This document shows positions 1 to 9,293 of a stretch of 64,000 nucleotides of DNA, piece by piece. Location: NCBI RefSeq assembly GCF_004006665.1, contig NZ_QOCL01000001.1:434001-498000 (forward strand). The letters are read 5' to 3'. Positions within the stretch are counted from its first letter, which is position 1. Every line of letters begins with the position of its first letter. The notes beneath the pieces were generated by a model. That model saw nothing but the letters and a program-made list of their open reading frames with translations, did no database searches and was not told the origin of the DNA. The DNA is from Halobacteriovorax sp. HLS. GTDB lineage: Bacteria > Bdellovibrionota > Bacteriovoracia > Bacteriovoracales > Bacteriovoracaceae. The translations under genes and the position numbers were made by a program.

Positions 1-453
1 GTAAAGATTCTCTCATTTCCTTCACAAGAAAAGAGATTTTCATTTCTAGTTTACCAATTCTGCTTTGCCTATTTTTGCTCAAAAATGATTAATCCATACA
101 GAAAGTGCGATCTCTATGCAGACCTTTTTGAAAAATCTAAAGCGAAGACCTCTAAAGACTCAGACGTCTTTAAGTCTTGTTTAGAACTAATTGAACATGA
201 TACGAGAAAGATTAAATTATCACTTACCCTTAAGGGTCAAAGTTTAACTAGCATATATAAAATATCAAAGAGAATTGGATATATGCTTGGAGATATACTC
301 TTTGATCAACACTTTGAAAAAGAATCTAAATCACTTGAGAAAATTTTCAATATTTTACATAAAGAAGAAATGAATGAAGAGAATTATCTAAAGCTTTTAA
401 AGTTACTCCTACCTAAGAGAAAATATAAAAGCTTTAGAAAGAGATTTTTTTAA
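1..453 (+). CDS. Hypothetical protein, 5'-partial
   Basis: The reading frame is open from the first base of the window, so the gene probably begins outside it. The first internal ATG is at 85, but it has no Shine-Dalgarno, which also argues for a truncated gene. The visible 150 residues are lysine-rich and mostly helical in character, with a basic C-terminus (KRKYKSFRKRFF). I do not recognise a family. The stop codon directly abuts the stop of the convergent HATPase gene (453/454), so the two transcripts must overlap or end within each other. Confidence 0.6.
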   Translation, partial: VKILSFPSQEKRFSFLVYQFCFAYFCSKMINPYRKCDLYADLFEKSKAKTSKDSDVFKSCLELIEHDTRKIKLSLTLKGQSLTSIYKISKRIGYMLGDILFDQHFEKESKSLEKIFNILHKEEMNEENYLKLLKLLLPKRKYKSFRKRFF

Positions 454-1884
454 CTATATGACCTGTTCTTGAATCGCAGCAAGAATTTCTTTCTTAGTAC
501 CCTTTTGAATGCTTGCAACTCTCTTTTGCTCTACTTCAACATGCTTAAGAACAATTTGAACCTTTGAACCTACAACTTCACTATTAGTATAAAGATTTTC
601 AAAACTCATTGTACCATTAACATCTTCAACTAGTTCGCTCGAGATCTTTAACGCCAGAGGCATATGCTCATCAATATCTCCAAGCCCACTTGCGGCAGTG
701 AGAAAGTCTCTCGAAAATCCAACCCCTGAGTCAGTTAAATTAACACAAACACTTGAGCCTACTCTCTTGGCATTTATAGAAATTCTGTTAGAACTATCAC
801 TGCTTTGACAATTCTTTACTGCATTCATTACAACGTTATAAATAACTTGTTCTAGAGCCTCACTCTCACCTTGTACATTTATATTTTCTTTAATATCCAG
901 ATCAATCATGACCCCATCTGCCAAAAGCTTATTTGAAAGGTGATCTACAACCTTACTAAGAACTTGATCTAATCCAGTCACTGGACCTTTATACTTAGGA
1001 ACTTCTCCCTCAGCTTTTAATACTTTAGAATCATCCATTTCAGACTCTAACCAAATTGCATCAAGCTTCGAATCACCCAAGACAGGTGTCTCAAGATCTA
1101 TAGTTCTCATCTTTGTAGTAGATATATCCGCAACAGGGTTTAAAGCATGGAACTGAGAAAATAGCTCCGAACAATAAACAAGCTGATTTTGCTCCAAAGC
1201 CTCTTTAATGATATTTCCAACTTCAGCATGTACAATAGCATCTCCATTTTCAAGCCTTCTTCTAGCGTCTACTTCAAGCTGATTATTCTTTTGTTGTAAC
1301 TTCTTCTTTTCAACAAAATCCCAAAGAAGTAATAAAGGTGCAAGAATTGAAAGAACAATCAAAAAGAGGTTTAAATTTTCTTTTGATAAAGACATTCCTT
1401 CAACTTTTGAAATGACATCTCCCTCTAATTGATCGAATTTAATTTCTAACTTTTCAAATCTATCGCTTAAATTACTTAAAGCAATTTCTCCGCTTTGATC
1501 AGAAAATGAACTAGAAGACTCTTCAACTCTTTCATGAAACCAATTTACATCAGTCATTAGAGCATTTATCGACTGAGAAATTTTTCCTGCAACTGCACTA
1601 ACCTCTTTTTCAAAGAATGCATTTGTTTCAGAAAAACATTCCTCTGTTGTTTTCATAAAACCAGATTCTAAGTACATTGAAGAAGCATCTCCAATAACTT
1701 TTGCAGTATAACTTTGATTAACTCTACTAAAGCAAGTCGATAAACCTGCTTGCATTGATTTTAAATTTGATACTTTGGTTGAGACTTGGTGCTGAAAAAC
1801 ACCTGAAAATATAAGCAGGGCCGTAGCTCCAATACCAGCGATTGTTTTTTTCTTACTAAACCAACTTTGAAGTTGCTGCTTCAT
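454..1884 (-). CDS. Membrane HATPase (histidine-kinase-like) protein without clear H-box
   Basis: This 476-residue protein has an N-terminal membrane segment (about 14-31), a periplasmic stretch of about 135 residues with two cysteines (51 and 83), a second membrane segment (about 171-190), a cytoplasmic helical linker, and a C-terminal GHKL ATPase domain (about 330-450). The ATPase motifs are visible: an N-box (VIYNVVMNAVKN), a G1 box (DSGVGFS) and a G2-like GLGDIDEH. I find no HExxP-type phospho-acceptor box between the second membrane segment and the ATPase domain, so it may not autophosphorylate in the usual way. It is preceded by an AAGGA ribosome-binding site. No response regulator is adjacent. 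Architecture is clear; function is uncertain. Confidence 0.8.
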   Translation of the reverse strand: MKQQLQSWFSKKKTIAGIGATALLIFSGVFQHQVSTKVSNLKSMQAGLSTCFSRVNQSYTAKVIGDASSMYLESGFMKTTEECFSETNAFFEKEVSAVAGKISQSINALMTDVNWFHERVEESSSSFSDQSGEIALSNLSDRFEKLEIKFDQLEGDVISKVEGMSLSKENLNLFLIVLSILAPLLLLWDFVEKKKLQQKNNQLEVDARRRLENGDAIVHAEVGNIIKEALEQNQLVYCSELFSQFHALNPVADISTTKMRTIDLETPVLGDSKLDAIWLESEMDDSKVLKAEGEVPKYKGPVTGLDQVLSKVVDHLSNKLLADGVMIDLDIKENINVQGESEALEQVIYNVVMNAVKNCQSSDSSNRISINAKRVGSSVCVNLTDSGVGFSRDFLTAASGLGDIDEHMPLALKISSELVEDVNGTMSFENLYTNSEVVGSKVQIVLKHVEVEQKRVASIQKGTKKEILAAIQEQVI

Positions 1885-2090
1885 TTTTCCATTCCTTGGA
1901 ACCCATTGAGGTCTTATAAATAGATTAATTCGTTTAACCTATTGAAAATCCATGGTTTGTGACTCCATGGAATTATTTGCTACTCCTATTTTTGCAACTC
2001 CCATCAAGCGAGTCAAGAACAGGTGAAAAATACCTAATCTTTCCCAATTATGCCTATCTAAACACTTGTTTTTTGGTGTACATTTATAGC

Positions 2091-3017
2091 ATGACCACTT
2101 GGGAAAACCTTCAGGTTGAACGAAACTTTATATCCTTTGCCTTCTCCGTAGTTTTGAATCTACTCGTCGTATTGATATGCGGTTTATTTATGAGTAAATC
2201 AAGTGAGTATTCTGGTGATCCTAATCTTAAGGGCAAGCAAATTTTTACAGTTGAAAGCTTTGAGAAATTACCACCTAAACAATTTAGAACAGCAGGAGTA
2301 AAGGGCGGGAAAAAAGATAGCTTTTCGTCCCAAACCAAACATAAAAGTGGAAATGGTTCTCAAGGTAGCTCAGCAAGTTCTAAAACTCAGCAAGTTAATG
2401 AGCAGGCATTAAAACAACTGGCCGCCAGCTCAAAAGCTGGACTAGATTCAAAACCACAAGAAGTAGAAAGACCTATTGAGCGTACTAAAAAAGTTAATGA
2501 AAACTCTCAATTTACTTACACTGCAAAAGAGCCTATGAAGCAGAAACTTCAAAGACAACAACAACAACTTCAAGGAGAAGTTCTTCAAAAACTAGCAGCA
2601 AGCCCCTACTCAGGTAATGCAATTGCTGGCAAAGGTTTTAATATTCAATTTGAACCACCGGAAGGTGTTCCAGAGGACGAGCTCAATAGTGCAGAAAAGA
2701 TCTATTTTTCATTTCAAAAGAGAACATATGAAAAATATGTAAATTCATTTGTGAAAACATACTACGAAATTCTTCGTTCAAATCCGATTATTAAGGATGC
2801 GATTAATAACCAAAGGCATCGCCTAAATGGTCGAGTTACTTTTGACTCTAACGGGTATATTATTGCTGTAAAAATAATGAGGTCTTCGCAAAGCGATGAG
2901 ATACATAAGCTTTTTGAAAAGACATTAGACCAGATGAGATCAATTCCTAATCCTCCAAAAGACCTCGTTCAAAAAGATGGTACTTTCACGATTTACTATT
3001 CTTTATATATTAATTAA
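2091..3017 (+). CDS. TonB-like C-terminal-domain protein
   Basis: From the chosen ATG the protein is 308 residues: a short cytoplasmic N-terminus, one membrane segment (about 11-32), a long low-complexity periplasmic region rich in Ser, Lys and Gln, and a C-terminal TonB-type fold. The latter shows the family pattern GRVTFDSNGYI...KIMRSS...IPNPPKDL followed by a closing strand (FTIYYSLYI). The frame stays open upstream to 1959, but that extension would put a second hydrophobic segment before the real anchor, so I start at 2091. No Shine-Dalgarno precedes this ATG. Such proteins pass energy from ExbBD-type motors to the outer membrane or serve in AgmX/Glt-like machines; no ExbB/ExbD is next to it. 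The 3' end overlaps the anti-sigma gene by 8 nt, convergently. Confidence 0.75.
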   Translation: MTTWENLQVERNFISFAFSVVLNLLVVLICGLFMSKSSEYSGDPNLKGKQIFTVESFEKLPPKQFRTAGVKGGKKDSFSSQTKHKSGNGSQGSSASSKTQQVNEQALKQLAASSKAGLDSKPQEVERPIERTKKVNENSQFTYTAKEPMKQKLQRQQQQLQGEVLQKLAASPYSGNAIAGKGFNIQFEPPEGVPEDELNSAEKIYFSFQKRTYEKYVNSFVKTYYEILRSNPIIKDAINNQRHRLNGRVTFDSNGYIIAVKIMRSSQSDEIHKLFEKTLDQMRSIPNPPKDLVQKDGTFTIYYSLYIN

Positions 3018-3423
3018 GTAAATTGTAATAGGCCCAAGTTCCGCCCACTAAGGTAATACTGAATAGAAATTGCTTACTTAAAAAGGCGGTCTTAATATCT
3101 TTTAAGAACATCATCACTCCGGCCCTTACCTCGTTAACTCTTTTCTTTTTAAGAAGAGTTACTCTCTTTTTAACTCTTAAAGTAAACTCTCGACTCTCTT
3201 CTTGAAAGATATCTCTTATTTCTTTTGGTGCTGTTGCAAAAGGGATTTGTCTCTTAAGCGCAGACCTCTCCTGTTTGAGACTTTCAAGTTTAGTTCGACA
3301 TGAATTACAGCTCTCATAATGCTTTGAAAGAAAACCATCACTTATATCTGAGTTCTCTAAAATTAAAGATGCTTTATGAGAATGAGGGCAATGACTTTGT
3401 ACAGATTCTAAATTACTTTGCAC
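3010..3423 (-). CDS. Putative zinc-finger anti-sigma factor
   Basis: A 137-residue protein with a HxxxCxxC motif (HYESCNSC) near residue 40, as in the zf-HC2 fold of ZAS-family anti-sigma factors, a charged helical middle, and a C-terminal hydrophobic segment (FLFSITLVGGTWAYYNL) that would anchor it in the inner membrane. I choose a GTG start at 3423, which has GGAG 7 nt upstream and overlaps the end of the sigma-like gene by 11 nt, suggesting translational coupling; a TTG at 3468 is less supported. The neighbour makes a sigma/anti-sigma pair likely, although the sequence match is short. Confidence 0.7.
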   Translation of the reverse strand: MQSNLESVQSHCPHSHKASLILENSDISDGFLSKHYESCNSCRTKLESLKQERSALKRQIPFATAPKEIRDIFQEESREFTLRVKKRVTLLKKKRVNEVRAGVMMFLKDIKTAFLSKQFLFSITLVGGTWAYYNLLN

Positions 3424-3895
3424 TAATGATCTCCACAGGACGACCCATAAAGTCGTGAATAGAATCAATTCCTAAATGATAGTTCTGGATAGCGACAACT
3501 TTATCTTCACCGATTATCATCGCAATTCGCTCCCACGAAAAGGAGAATTTCTCTCTTAGAAAAACCACCGCTCTTCTATCCATAGGAGTTTGATAAAAAG
3601 CTCCAAAACCTTTTGGTATTATATAAGAACCATTCAGTTGAATAGCACGCTTTTTAGAGATTCTATAAATATGGGAAAGTAAATTATCAGTTATAAGCTT
3701 TTGTTCACTAGAAAGCGTCTGCGAATTTTGATAATAGCTAACAAGTCTTGGTGACAAATTAGAGTCAACTAATAAAAGTTCTACGGCATCAATTATAAGC
3801 TGAGAAGCCTGCAGATCATCAGGTACTAATGCATACGCAAACGGATATAATTCAGCTGATTTCTTTTCTATAAATTTTTCTAAATGCTCTATCAT
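3413..3895 (-). CDS. Divergent ECF-like sigma factor
   Basis: A 160-residue protein from ATG 3895. The N-terminal third resembles sigma region 2 (ELYPFAYALVPDDLQASQLI), and the C-terminal third resembles region 4 (a helix-turn-helix pattern around FLREKFSFSWERIAMIIGE). It is poorly conserved compared with typical ECF factors. The strongest support is the overlapping downstream gene for a zinc-finger, membrane-anchored anti-sigma-like protein. A TTG at 3931 would add 12 residues, but neither start has a good ribosome-binding site. Alternative: a sigma-like regulator that lost promoter recognition. Confidence 0.65.
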   Translation of the reverse strand: MIEHLEKFIEKKSAELYPFAYALVPDDLQASQLIIDAVELLLVDSNLSPRLVSYYQNSQTLSSEQKLITDNLLSHIYRISKKRAIQLNGSYIIPKGFGAFYQTPMDRRAVVFLREKFSFSWERIAMIIGEDKVVAIQNYHLGIDSIHDFMGRPVEIISAK

Positions 3896-4051
3896 TACAT
3901 TAATATTACCAATGAGTAGGCTAGGCCGCAACTTGTATTAGTTTAATATTATCATAAGCTTAGATAACCAACTAATTACCTCAAATTCTTTTCTAAAGTT
4001 ATTTTAGCAACTTGACGATAAAACTAAAGAATAGAAAGAACGAGGATTCTT

Positions 4052-4774
4052 ATGAAAAGAAATTATTTTACTCTTTCAACACTTTTGGTACTGCTTGCAC
4101 TTACTTCTTGTGTTCAAAAGACAACTAATAAAAAGTCGAGTTCAACTGACAATACTCAGGTCTCTGTAGTTACACCGACTAATGATGGTGCTGACTCAGG
4201 AGGAGGAGATACAACAGTCGATCCTACTCTTCCGGCCTATTATAGTCTACCTATCGTTGCAGTTCATGGAACAGCAAATCCAAACTATAACCCACCTCCA
4301 AATGGAATTTTTTGGTCTTCCGAAAGAAATGTTGGAGTTAATGATCAGTATATTTTTCAAACAGACTCTAGAATGAATGTTAGAGTTAAAGCTTTATCAG
4401 CACCTACTGCAAACTCAATTGATTCAAATGGTATTGCATGTACTCAAAGACCTCTTAATTATACCAAACTACAATTAGATCTTTGTGTAAGAGCTAAGAA
4501 TGGTAGTTGTGTATTTGAACATTCATTTACAGATGTTGCAGTTAACTCATATTCTCCAGTTAAAGAATTTAGTGTTCCAGCAAATACAAGTGAGCCACTT
4601 GTTATTGAAGTAAGAGATGTAAAATGGAACTATGATTATATCTACTATGGTTATGCTAATAGTAGCTACCAGGACGTTACAGAAATGTATGCAGTTTGGT
4701 ACAAAGACTGCGTTAGGTTTCAAATAGAGTTCGCCACAGACGAAACTCAGGATATTCCTGGACCTAGATACTAA
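4052..4774 (+). CDS. Hypothetical lipoprotein
   Basis: The protein has a type II signal peptide with lipobox LTSC (cysteine at 20), followed by a Ser/Thr/Asp/Gly-rich linker and a globular region of about 170 residues with several cysteines and many tyrosines. GAGG lies 7 nt before the ATG. No family is recognised. Its TAA overlaps the stop codon of the convergent glutathione synthase gene by 4 nt. Confidence 0.75.
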   Translation: MKRNYFTLSTLLVLLALTSCVQKTTNKKSSSTDNTQVSVVTPTNDGADSGGGDTTVDPTLPAYYSLPIVAVHGTANPNYNPPPNGIFWSSERNVGVNDQYIFQTDSRMNVRVKALSAPTANSIDSNGIACTQRPLNYTKLQLDLCVRAKNGSCVFEHSFTDVAVNSYSPVKEFSVPANTSEPLVIEVRDVKWNYDYIYYGYANSSYQDVTEMYAVWYKDCVRFQIEFATDETQDIPGPRY

Positions 4775-5721
4775 AGTAGATCAATAATATCAAAAGATAA
4801 GTTCCTGCCATAGGCCTTTGAAACTTCAACTAAAAGGCCTGGGCAAGTAATATTCACTTCGGAAATACTATCTCCTAGAATATCGAAAGCGACCCAATCA
4901 ACTCCATATTCTGATAACTTACTACAAATTTCTTCACAAGATTTTCTCTGATACTCACTCAACTTGTAAGTATCGTACGTTGCTCCTTGAGCGATATTAG
5001 CTAAGAACTCACCTTCTTTAGGAACTTTCAAAATAGAACCGAGCTCTTTACCTTTAAAGTAGAGACTTCGAACCTCACCCTTAGTGACTTCTTTAGCAAA
5101 AGGCTGAGCAACAACTGGACCATTGTATTGTGAAACTTTTCTTAAGAAAATGCTCTTGAAATCGTCATTTAGCGAAACCTTCTCAACTCCAATTCCTTGA
5201 TATAGGTCTAAGGGCTTCAAAATAAGCTCTGTGTGGCCTTTGTCTTTCATTTTCGTTACAAAGTTAATGAAACCTTCTTTAGAGCTTCCTACATATGTTT
5301 CTAGGCTTGATTCGTGCTCATAAGCATAAAGCTTCTCGTTAAAAAGCAAAACACCATCAGGATCATTCAAAACTTCAACTCCAATATGCTTTAAATATCT
5401 TTGCATCCAAAGAAATCTTAAATACCTTCCGTCAAATGGTGGATCTAATCTCATATGTAGAACTGATTTGGAATCTGCGTCCCAGAAACGCTCGGTAGTA
5501 AGTTTAAAATCTTCTATATAGCAACCATCTTCTTTAAAGTTACCTTCAAAATCATATACTCTCATTTGGGGTATCTCATTATTTACAATAAAGAAGTCAT
5601 CTTCAAAGATTAAGGAAACATCATAACCTCTGCGCTTCAAAGAAAGAGCAAACATTAAGCTAGAATCTTTTTTAGGAACTAATTTTGAGAGTGGATCGAT
5701 TAGAAGAATTTGTCTTTTCAT
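4771..5721 (-). CDS. gshB: Glutathione synthase
   Basis: This 316-residue protein matches the bacterial GshB family of ATP-grasp ligases, which join glycine to gamma-glutamylcysteine. The N-terminal substrate domain has the typical opening (LLIDPLSKLVPKKDSS) and the family signature MRLDPPFDGRYL. The ATP-grasp half follows, with LILKPLDLYQGIGVEKV, GEVRSLYFKG and a late metal/ATP-binding segment ending EVNITCPGLLVEVSKAYG. Length is that of the family. No gshA is in the window. There is no strong ribosome-binding site before the ATG. Confidence 0.88.
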   Translation of the reverse strand: MKRQILLIDPLSKLVPKKDSSLMFALSLKRRGYDVSLIFEDDFFIVNNEIPQMRVYDFEGNFKEDGCYIEDFKLTTERFWDADSKSVLHMRLDPPFDGRYLRFLWMQRYLKHIGVEVLNDPDGVLLFNEKLYAYEHESSLETYVGSSKEGFINFVTKMKDKGHTELILKPLDLYQGIGVEKVSLNDDFKSIFLRKVSQYNGPVVAQPFAKEVTKGEVRSLYFKGKELGSILKVPKEGEFLANIAQGATYDTYKLSEYQRKSCEEICSKLSEYGVDWVAFDILGDSISEVNITCPGLLVEVSKAYGRNLSFDIIDLL

Positions 5722-5748
5722 ATTGCTGCTTTAGTTTTTAGTTTTAAT

Positions 5749-6804
5749 CTATTTATTTATTGATTTAAAGAGCCACTCTGAAAAAGAAATCTTCTTGTCG
5801 GAATTCTTATACAGCTTAAGCTCATTTTCAATATAATCAAAAAAATGGACGAGGTCACCCTCTGTCGAGCTTCTTAAAAGCTTAATTTTATCTACTTTAT
5901 TTTGATATGTCATAAATGCAGCTAAGGATGCTTGATTCCAATCTCTCTTTAAAAAGTAACACTTATTGTCATCAACATTAAACTCCGAGCAAACCTGAGA
6001 AATTTTAGGCCTCAATTTTTCTTCTACAAGCTTATCAATTAGTTTAGATGAATCTTCTTTTGAAATTGCTGGATCGGAAGTAAGCTTTAAGTTCACTGCC
6101 CTTGCAAATTCCACCGTTTGCTTTGACAAGCTCTTTGATAAAAGGTCTTTCTTACGCAGTTTATCTTTTAACTCAACGTCAGATTTGAAATATTCAAGAA
6201 CCATCTCTTTGGCAAAATAGTCAGCAAGGTTTTCATTGAGCTCAACCTCATCTTTTACAAAGAAGATAGTATGAAATAATTCATGAAATATAAGGTCTGC
6301 AAGTTCATATTCATCAAAGATAAAAAATGATGAAAGTATAGTATCTGTAAAGTATCCTAATGTTGAATAAGCATACACAGGCCTAATATATGTTACGAGC
6401 CCTTTTTTCTCTTGTTCGGTTGCATACTTCTTTGCCGAATCTTTTTGAAAAAAACCCAAATATGGAAAGCATCCCATTACCGGAAAGCATTCTTCTAAGG
6501 CCTCTATCTTATTATGCTTAGATACGATGACTAGATAAGTTACCGCTTCATCTTGTAAGATGGTCGTTTCAGAATAAATACTTGTCTCTTTCTTTTGCCA
6601 GTATTTATAAAAGAACGTCTTATATTCTTCAATTAATTTAATCTTCTCTTTATCTGCTTTGGAAACTCGAACATCCGATAAAACAAGCTCATTACTCCTT
6701 GCCTTACTCAACAACCCTAACTGACCACTTCCCTGCTCAGCTAAATATCCTATTTTCGCACAGGAAATCAAAGTTAATAGAAAAAGGTACTTTAAAGAAG
6801 ACAA
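5749..6804 (-). CDS. Lipoprotein zinc aminopeptidase (PF10023-like)
   Basis: A predicted 351-residue lipoprotein metallopeptidase. From a TTG start at 6804 the protein begins with a short signal peptide and lipobox LISC, then carries HELFH (the HExxH zinc motif, about residue 195) and, 17 residues on, NENLADYFAKE, which supplies the third ligand. This arrangement fits the putative aminopeptidase family PF10023. The start overlaps the upstream barrel gene by 13 nt, so the two are probably co-transcribed. An alternative in-frame start at 6849 would put an unusual 15-residue arginine-rich extension before the signal peptide. Confidence 0.8.
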   Translation of the reverse strand: MSSLKYLFLLTLISCAKIGYLAEQGSGQLGLLSKARSNELVLSDVRVSKADKEKIKLIEEYKTFFYKYWQKKETSIYSETTILQDEAVTYLVIVSKHNKIEALEECFPVMGCFPYLGFFQKDSAKKYATEQEKKGLVTYIRPVYAYSTLGYFTDTILSSFFIFDEYELADLIFHELFHTIFFVKDEVELNENLADYFAKEMVLEYFKSDVELKDKLRKKDLLSKSLSKQTVEFARAVNLKLTSDPAISKEDSSKLIDKLVEEKLRPKISQVCSEFNVDDNKCYFLKRDWNQASLAAFMTYQNKVDKIKLLRSSTEGDLVHFFDYIENELKLYKNSDKKISFSEWLFKSINK

Positions 6805-7409
6805 GTGAATCCGACGGTATATCTGAGATCGTCTTTCGCCCCATCCCAATCAAATGCTCGAATATAAGTTTGTACCGAACCTCTTAAACTAATACGTTTA
6901 GATAATCTCAGCTTTATACTAAAAGTTCCAAACATAGAATCATCTCTCGTCTTAAGAGTTGGTTGAACCGAAGTTGTTGTTACCCCGGTAGAGTCATTTC
7001 TAATTTTATAATCTGTTTTAGTTTTCTTAAAAATTTTAGCATAACCCAAACTTAAAGACGGAACTAAGAAGGCCTTTCTTGGTGCAAATGCTTGACGCAA
7101 TCCAATTCCATAATTCTTAGATTCAATATGAGTCTGCTGACCTAATACGGAAATACTTAAATCCGTATAAGAAACCGTCTCATTAACAATTGTCGTATCT
7201 TCAGTGTCGTAATAGTTAAGCTCAATCGCTGTTGTAGACCATAAATGTGCAGCGATTGTCCCCCCCCAAGTTCTGGTAGTGGATTTACTTTGCCTATTTG
7301 TTCCGAAAATATCTCGATCATAGCTAAAATCACTACCGATCTCTATCAACGCAAGTGAATTACCGGAAATAAGAAATAGTATGATTAATTTTAAAATAGA
7401 CTTTGGCAT
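6792..7409 (-). CDS. Outer-membrane beta-barrel-like protein
   Basis: A 205-residue protein with a clear Sec signal peptide (cleavage near residue 20, after NSLA) followed by alternating polar/hydrophobic strands (for example TIAAHLWSTTAIELNYYD, NYGIGLRQAF, SLSLGYAKIF, FGTFSIKLRLSKRISLRG). The terminal strand ends in leucines rather than the usual phenylalanine. It looks like a small eight-to-ten-stranded barrel of the outer-membrane protein beta-barrel group. A GGGG ribosome-binding site precedes the ATG. The specific function is unknown; the lipoprotein peptidase gene overlaps its 3' end. Confidence 0.75.
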   Translation of the reverse strand: MPKSILKLIILFLISGNSLALIEIGSDFSYDRDIFGTNRQSKSTTRTWGGTIAAHLWSTTAIELNYYDTEDTTIVNETVSYTDLSISVLGQQTHIESKNYGIGLRQAFAPRKAFLVPSLSLGYAKIFKKTKTDYKIRNDSTGVTTTSVQPTLKTRDDSMFGTFSIKLRLSKRISLRGSVQTYIRAFDWDGAKDDLRYTVGFTCLL

Positions 7410-7462
7410 TTTTACCCCGTGCGATTTTATTCGCAGTATGTTGTCTATTTTACTAGACTTAG

Positions 7463-7503
7463 AGGGGAAAAATCCCCTACAGGCACTATTTGCATGCCTG
7501 CAG
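7463..7503 (-). terminator. Candidate terminator structure after miaB
   Basis: Read on the minus strand, a 9-bp stem (CTGCAGGCA with TGCCTGTAG, one G-U pair) is followed by GGGGATTTTTCCCC, a second small hairpin with a short T run. It lies between the miaB stop and the barrel gene start. Confidence 0.4.
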
Positions 7504-7522
7504 GTTAAATAAGCATCTAATT

Positions 7523-8995
7523 TTATTGAATTGTTGGAATTCTCTTACCTAGAACAACTTGAAGTTCTCCTTGGCAAGATAGTGCTGTGGCCGATGTCAC
7601 TTTAACGTCAACCCAGTTCCACTGTAGATTTTCATTTTCGTCTTTAGGTAGAAAGTGGATGATTCTATTACAATTCGTTCTACCTTTCCATTTAGTTTCA
7701 CCCTTAAAAGTATTCTTACCTTCGACTAAGATTCTAAAAGTTTTACCTTCCATCTTAGCTCTTATATTTGCCTGTAACTTTAACTGATGAAGTTGAATTT
7801 CTCGCAATCTTGCACCACGAATATCGTCACTTAAATGATCCTCTACTCTAGCAGCTCTTGTTTTATTTCTTTTAGAGTATGCATAAGAATAAATGAAATC
7901 AAATTGAGCGTTATCAAGTAACTTCAAAGTATCTTGATGTTCTTCATCTGTTTCATTAACAAAACCAGCAATAATGTCTGAAGAAACAACTATTTCAGGT
8001 TGAACTTCTCTAAGCTTATTAACTCGGTCAAGATAGTGCTCAATAGTATATTCTCTATTCATTCTCTTTAAAACTGAATTTGATCCCGATTGAACAGGCA
8101 GATGTAAGTGTTTAGCTAGTTTTTTAGAAATCCCATGAACCATTATTAATTCATCAGAAATATCGTAAGGATGACTTGTTGTGTATCTAATTATTTCAAG
8201 TCCATCTAATTCTTCGAGTTCTAAAATAAGTTGGGCCAAGGACTCTCCATTATCTTTTCCAAAAGAATTAACATTTTGACCAAGTAGTGTGACTTCCTGA
8301 ATTCCCTGATATTTAACAAGACGGCGAATGTCCTCAACAACTTCTTCGACTCTTCTTGATCTTTCTTTCCCTCGCGTATAAGGAACAATACAGTATGTAC
8401 AATACTTGTTACATCCTTTGATAATATTCACAAAGGCCTGTGGAGTATCATGAGAAACTTTAGTCTCTATAGAGAAGTTTTCAGATCTATCCCAACTATT
8501 AATTACAAATTTACTATCACCGGCGTAAGTTCTGTAAACCATATCGTTAATTGAATCGATTGTGTCTGGACCAAAAGCAAAGTCTAGATGCTTATATTTT
8601 TTTACAAGCTCCTTCCCTTCAGTCTGAGCAACACATCCACCTACTCCAACAACTAAATTGTCTTTTTTCGCTGCTTTTTGATGCTTCATATTCCCAAGGT
8701 GGGAGTAGAATTTGTTATTTGCCAGATCTCTAACCGCGCAAGTATTGAATAAAACCAGATCAGCGTCATCAACTTCTTCAACAGGTGTAAAGTTCAAGTT
8801 CTTAAGGTGGGCCAATAATCTATCAGTATCATGATAATTCATTTGGCAGCCGTAAGTTTTCATCCAAACTTTTCTTGGAGGAAAAATAACATCACCCATT
8901 TTTACGAAATTCTGGCCTGTGGCCTCATCAATAAACCATTGTTCTTTAGGACCGTTTTCATCACGTAGCCCTAAGCCAGTTGGATTTGTTTCCAT
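7523..8995 (-). CDS. miaB: tRNA-2-methylthio-N6-dimethylallyladenosine synthase MiaB
   Basis: MiaB is a radical-SAM methylthiotransferase that modifies A37 of tRNAs reading UNN codons. The order is as in the family: an N-terminal UPF0004 domain with KTYGCQMN, FNTCAVR and GGC supplying three cysteines for one cluster; the radical-SAM CNKYCTYCIVPYTRG motif (CxxxCxxC); the PVQSGS segment; and a C-terminal TRAM domain. At 490 residues it is slightly long, because about 38 residues precede the first conserved strand. GGAG lies 7 nt upstream of the ATG. Confidence 0.95.
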   Translation of the reverse strand: METNPTGLGLRDENGPKEQWFIDEATGQNFVKMGDVIFPPRKVWMKTYGCQMNYHDTDRLLAHLKNLNFTPVEEVDDADLVLFNTCAVRDLANNKFYSHLGNMKHQKAAKKDNLVVGVGGCVAQTEGKELVKKYKHLDFAFGPDTIDSINDMVYRTYAGDSKFVINSWDRSENFSIETKVSHDTPQAFVNIIKGCNKYCTYCIVPYTRGKERSRRVEEVVEDIRRLVKYQGIQEVTLLGQNVNSFGKDNGESLAQLILELEELDGLEIIRYTTSHPYDISDELIMVHGISKKLAKHLHLPVQSGSNSVLKRMNREYTIEHYLDRVNKLREVQPEIVVSSDIIAGFVNETDEEHQDTLKLLDNAQFDFIYSYAYSKRNKTRAARVEDHLSDDIRGARLREIQLHQLKLQANIRAKMEGKTFRILVEGKNTFKGETKWKGRTNCNRIIHFLPKDENENLQWNWVDVKVTSATALSCQGELQVVLGKRIPTIQ

Positions 8996-9293
8996 TTAAG
9001 TAATCTCCGAATTAATCATGGGAAATGAAAGAAAGATGCTAAGGCAAAGAATCCAAAAGATCCTTACAAATAACAAAACTTTCCAATCCAAATCCCGTCA
9101 GTTATTTAGCCTGCCGATTAAGCTTGAAAGTGGGCGCAAGTTATCAATTTCATGAATAAAAGTAAACGAGTATTTTGGTTTGTGTCATCTTTTCAGGAGC
9201 TAAACTACTGATTACACGAAACATAACCATACAGCGAATTTCAAAAAGGGCTGCCAAGACCATAGGCAAATGCTGAGAATCGAAATTTGGGAC
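8996..9293. other. Intergenic region, no gene seen
   Basis: About 300 nt between the miaB start and the terminator of the histone-like gene. A 63-codon minus-strand frame at 9150-9341 has no ribosome-binding site and runs across the terminator, so I do not call it. No tRNA-like or strong promoter pattern stands out. Confidence 0.4.

Noticed and set aside
1959-2090. 44-residue upstream extension of the TonB-like gene
   Set aside because: Would add a second hydrophobic segment before the membrane anchor and matches no family; the start at 2091 gives a normal TonB layout.
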